Position numbers and translations under genes: made by a program
Shown: positions 6,744 to 6,869 of the stretch, one piece after another
Layout: each line of letters begins with the position of its first letter
How positions within the stretch are numbered: position 1 is the stretch's first letter
Assembly (NCBI GenBank): GCA_947177605.1
Contig: CAMWUX010000065.1
Span: 1-6,869, forward strand
Direction: 5' to 3'
DNA length: 6,869 bases
Source: an uncultured Porphyromonadaceae bacterium
GTDB taxonomy: Bacteria; Bacteroidota; Bacteroidia; Bacteroidales; Muribaculaceae
Notes under the pieces: model-generated
What the model saw: only the letters and a program-made list of their open reading frames with translations
Told to the model about the DNA's origin: nothing
Database searches by the model: none

Positions 6744-6757
6744 TTTGCGTAATTTTG
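6725..6757 (+). promoter_or_regulatory. Bacteroidetes-type promoter for the divergent right-edge gene
   Basis: On the plus strand TAATTTTG (6750-6757) matches TAnnTTTG exactly, with ATTG (6725-6728) 21 bp upstream as a -33 box. The ATG is at 6775, so the leader would be very short, roughly 10 nt. This promoter overlaps the minus-strand one: each -33 box lies within the spacer of the other. Confidence 0.65.
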
Positions 6758-6774
6758 TGAAACAACTACTGCCT

Positions 6775-6869
6775 ATGGATACCGAAAGAAATCCTAACAC
6801 CACCGCCGAGGAAGAAGCTCTGATCGAACACGAGTTTCAAGACCTGCTCAATGGCTATATCAACAGCAA
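6775..6869 (+). CDS. N-terminus of a probable RelA/SpoT-family (p)ppGpp synthetase/hydrolase (partial)
   Basis: Thirty-one codons are visible, beginning MDTERNPNTTAEEEALIEHE and continuing FQDLLNGYINS, then cut by the window edge. The acidic start followed by a helix ending in LLNGYINS resembles the opening of Bacteroidales Rel proteins, where a similar stretch precedes the HD hydrolase domain (HRKK...GEPY...HP). That match is from memory and no catalytic domain lies inside the window, so the identity is tentative. The ATG at 6775 is the first start after the promoter and no Shine-Dalgarno sequence is present. Confidence 0.55.
   Translation, partial: MDTERNPNTTAEEEALIEHEFQDLLNGYINS

Noticed and set aside
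1..6869. tRNA or rRNA genes, CRISPR arrays, insertion sequences and attachment sites
   Set aside because: I saw no cloverleaf, spaced direct repeats, transposase or terminal inverted repeats; the window is almost entirely protein-coding.

Overview
The window looks like chromosomal DNA from a gut-type Bacteroidales, most likely near Bacteroides or Muribaculaceae. Three things point there. Every convincing promoter fits the Bacteroidetes primary-sigma pattern (TTTG-like -33 box, then TAnnTTTG at -7). Start codons lack a clear Shine-Dalgarno sequence. The proteins read like Bacteroidales versions of their families. This placement comes from sequence style only; no database search was possible. 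Almost the whole window is coding, and all genes but the last lie on the minus strand.

Read in the direction of minus-strand transcription (right to left), the first unit is a PatB/MalY-type PLP C-S lyase (6674-5463) followed 7 bp later by a SprT-like zinc metalloprotease (5455-4772). A cytoplasmic GH13 alpha-amylase-family enzyme (4706-2994) follows, with its own promoter in the 65-bp gap and a perfect 14-bp stem hairpin behind it. A second, more AT-rich unit then starts from a good promoter at 2902-2872. It holds a two-domain fusion of a LicC/PntC-like nucleotidyltransferase and a HisC/CobD-like aminotransferase (2809-998), a divergent ornithine-cyclodeaminase/mu-crystallin-family oxidoreductase 10 bp later (987-43), and probably the first 12 codons of another gene (36-1). 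At the right edge, a divergent plus-strand gene starts at 6775; its 31 visible codons resemble the N-terminus of a Bacteroidales Rel (RelA/SpoT-type) protein.

The right-hand genes look like ordinary housekeeping functions: sulfur amino acid metabolism, protein quality control, intracellular glucan turnover and perhaps stringent response. The left-hand unit looks accessory. A cytidylyltransferase-like domain fused to an amino-acid-phosphate-type PLP enzyme, followed by an NAD(P)-dependent amino or imino acid enzyme, suggests synthesis and nucleotide activation of a small amino-alcohol phosphate or phosphonate, possibly to decorate a surface glycan or lipid. That role is inferred. The most unusual detail is a run of nine C (coding strand) close to the 3' end of the oxidoreductase gene: gain or loss of one base removes the stop codon in either direction and opens the frame to the window edge.
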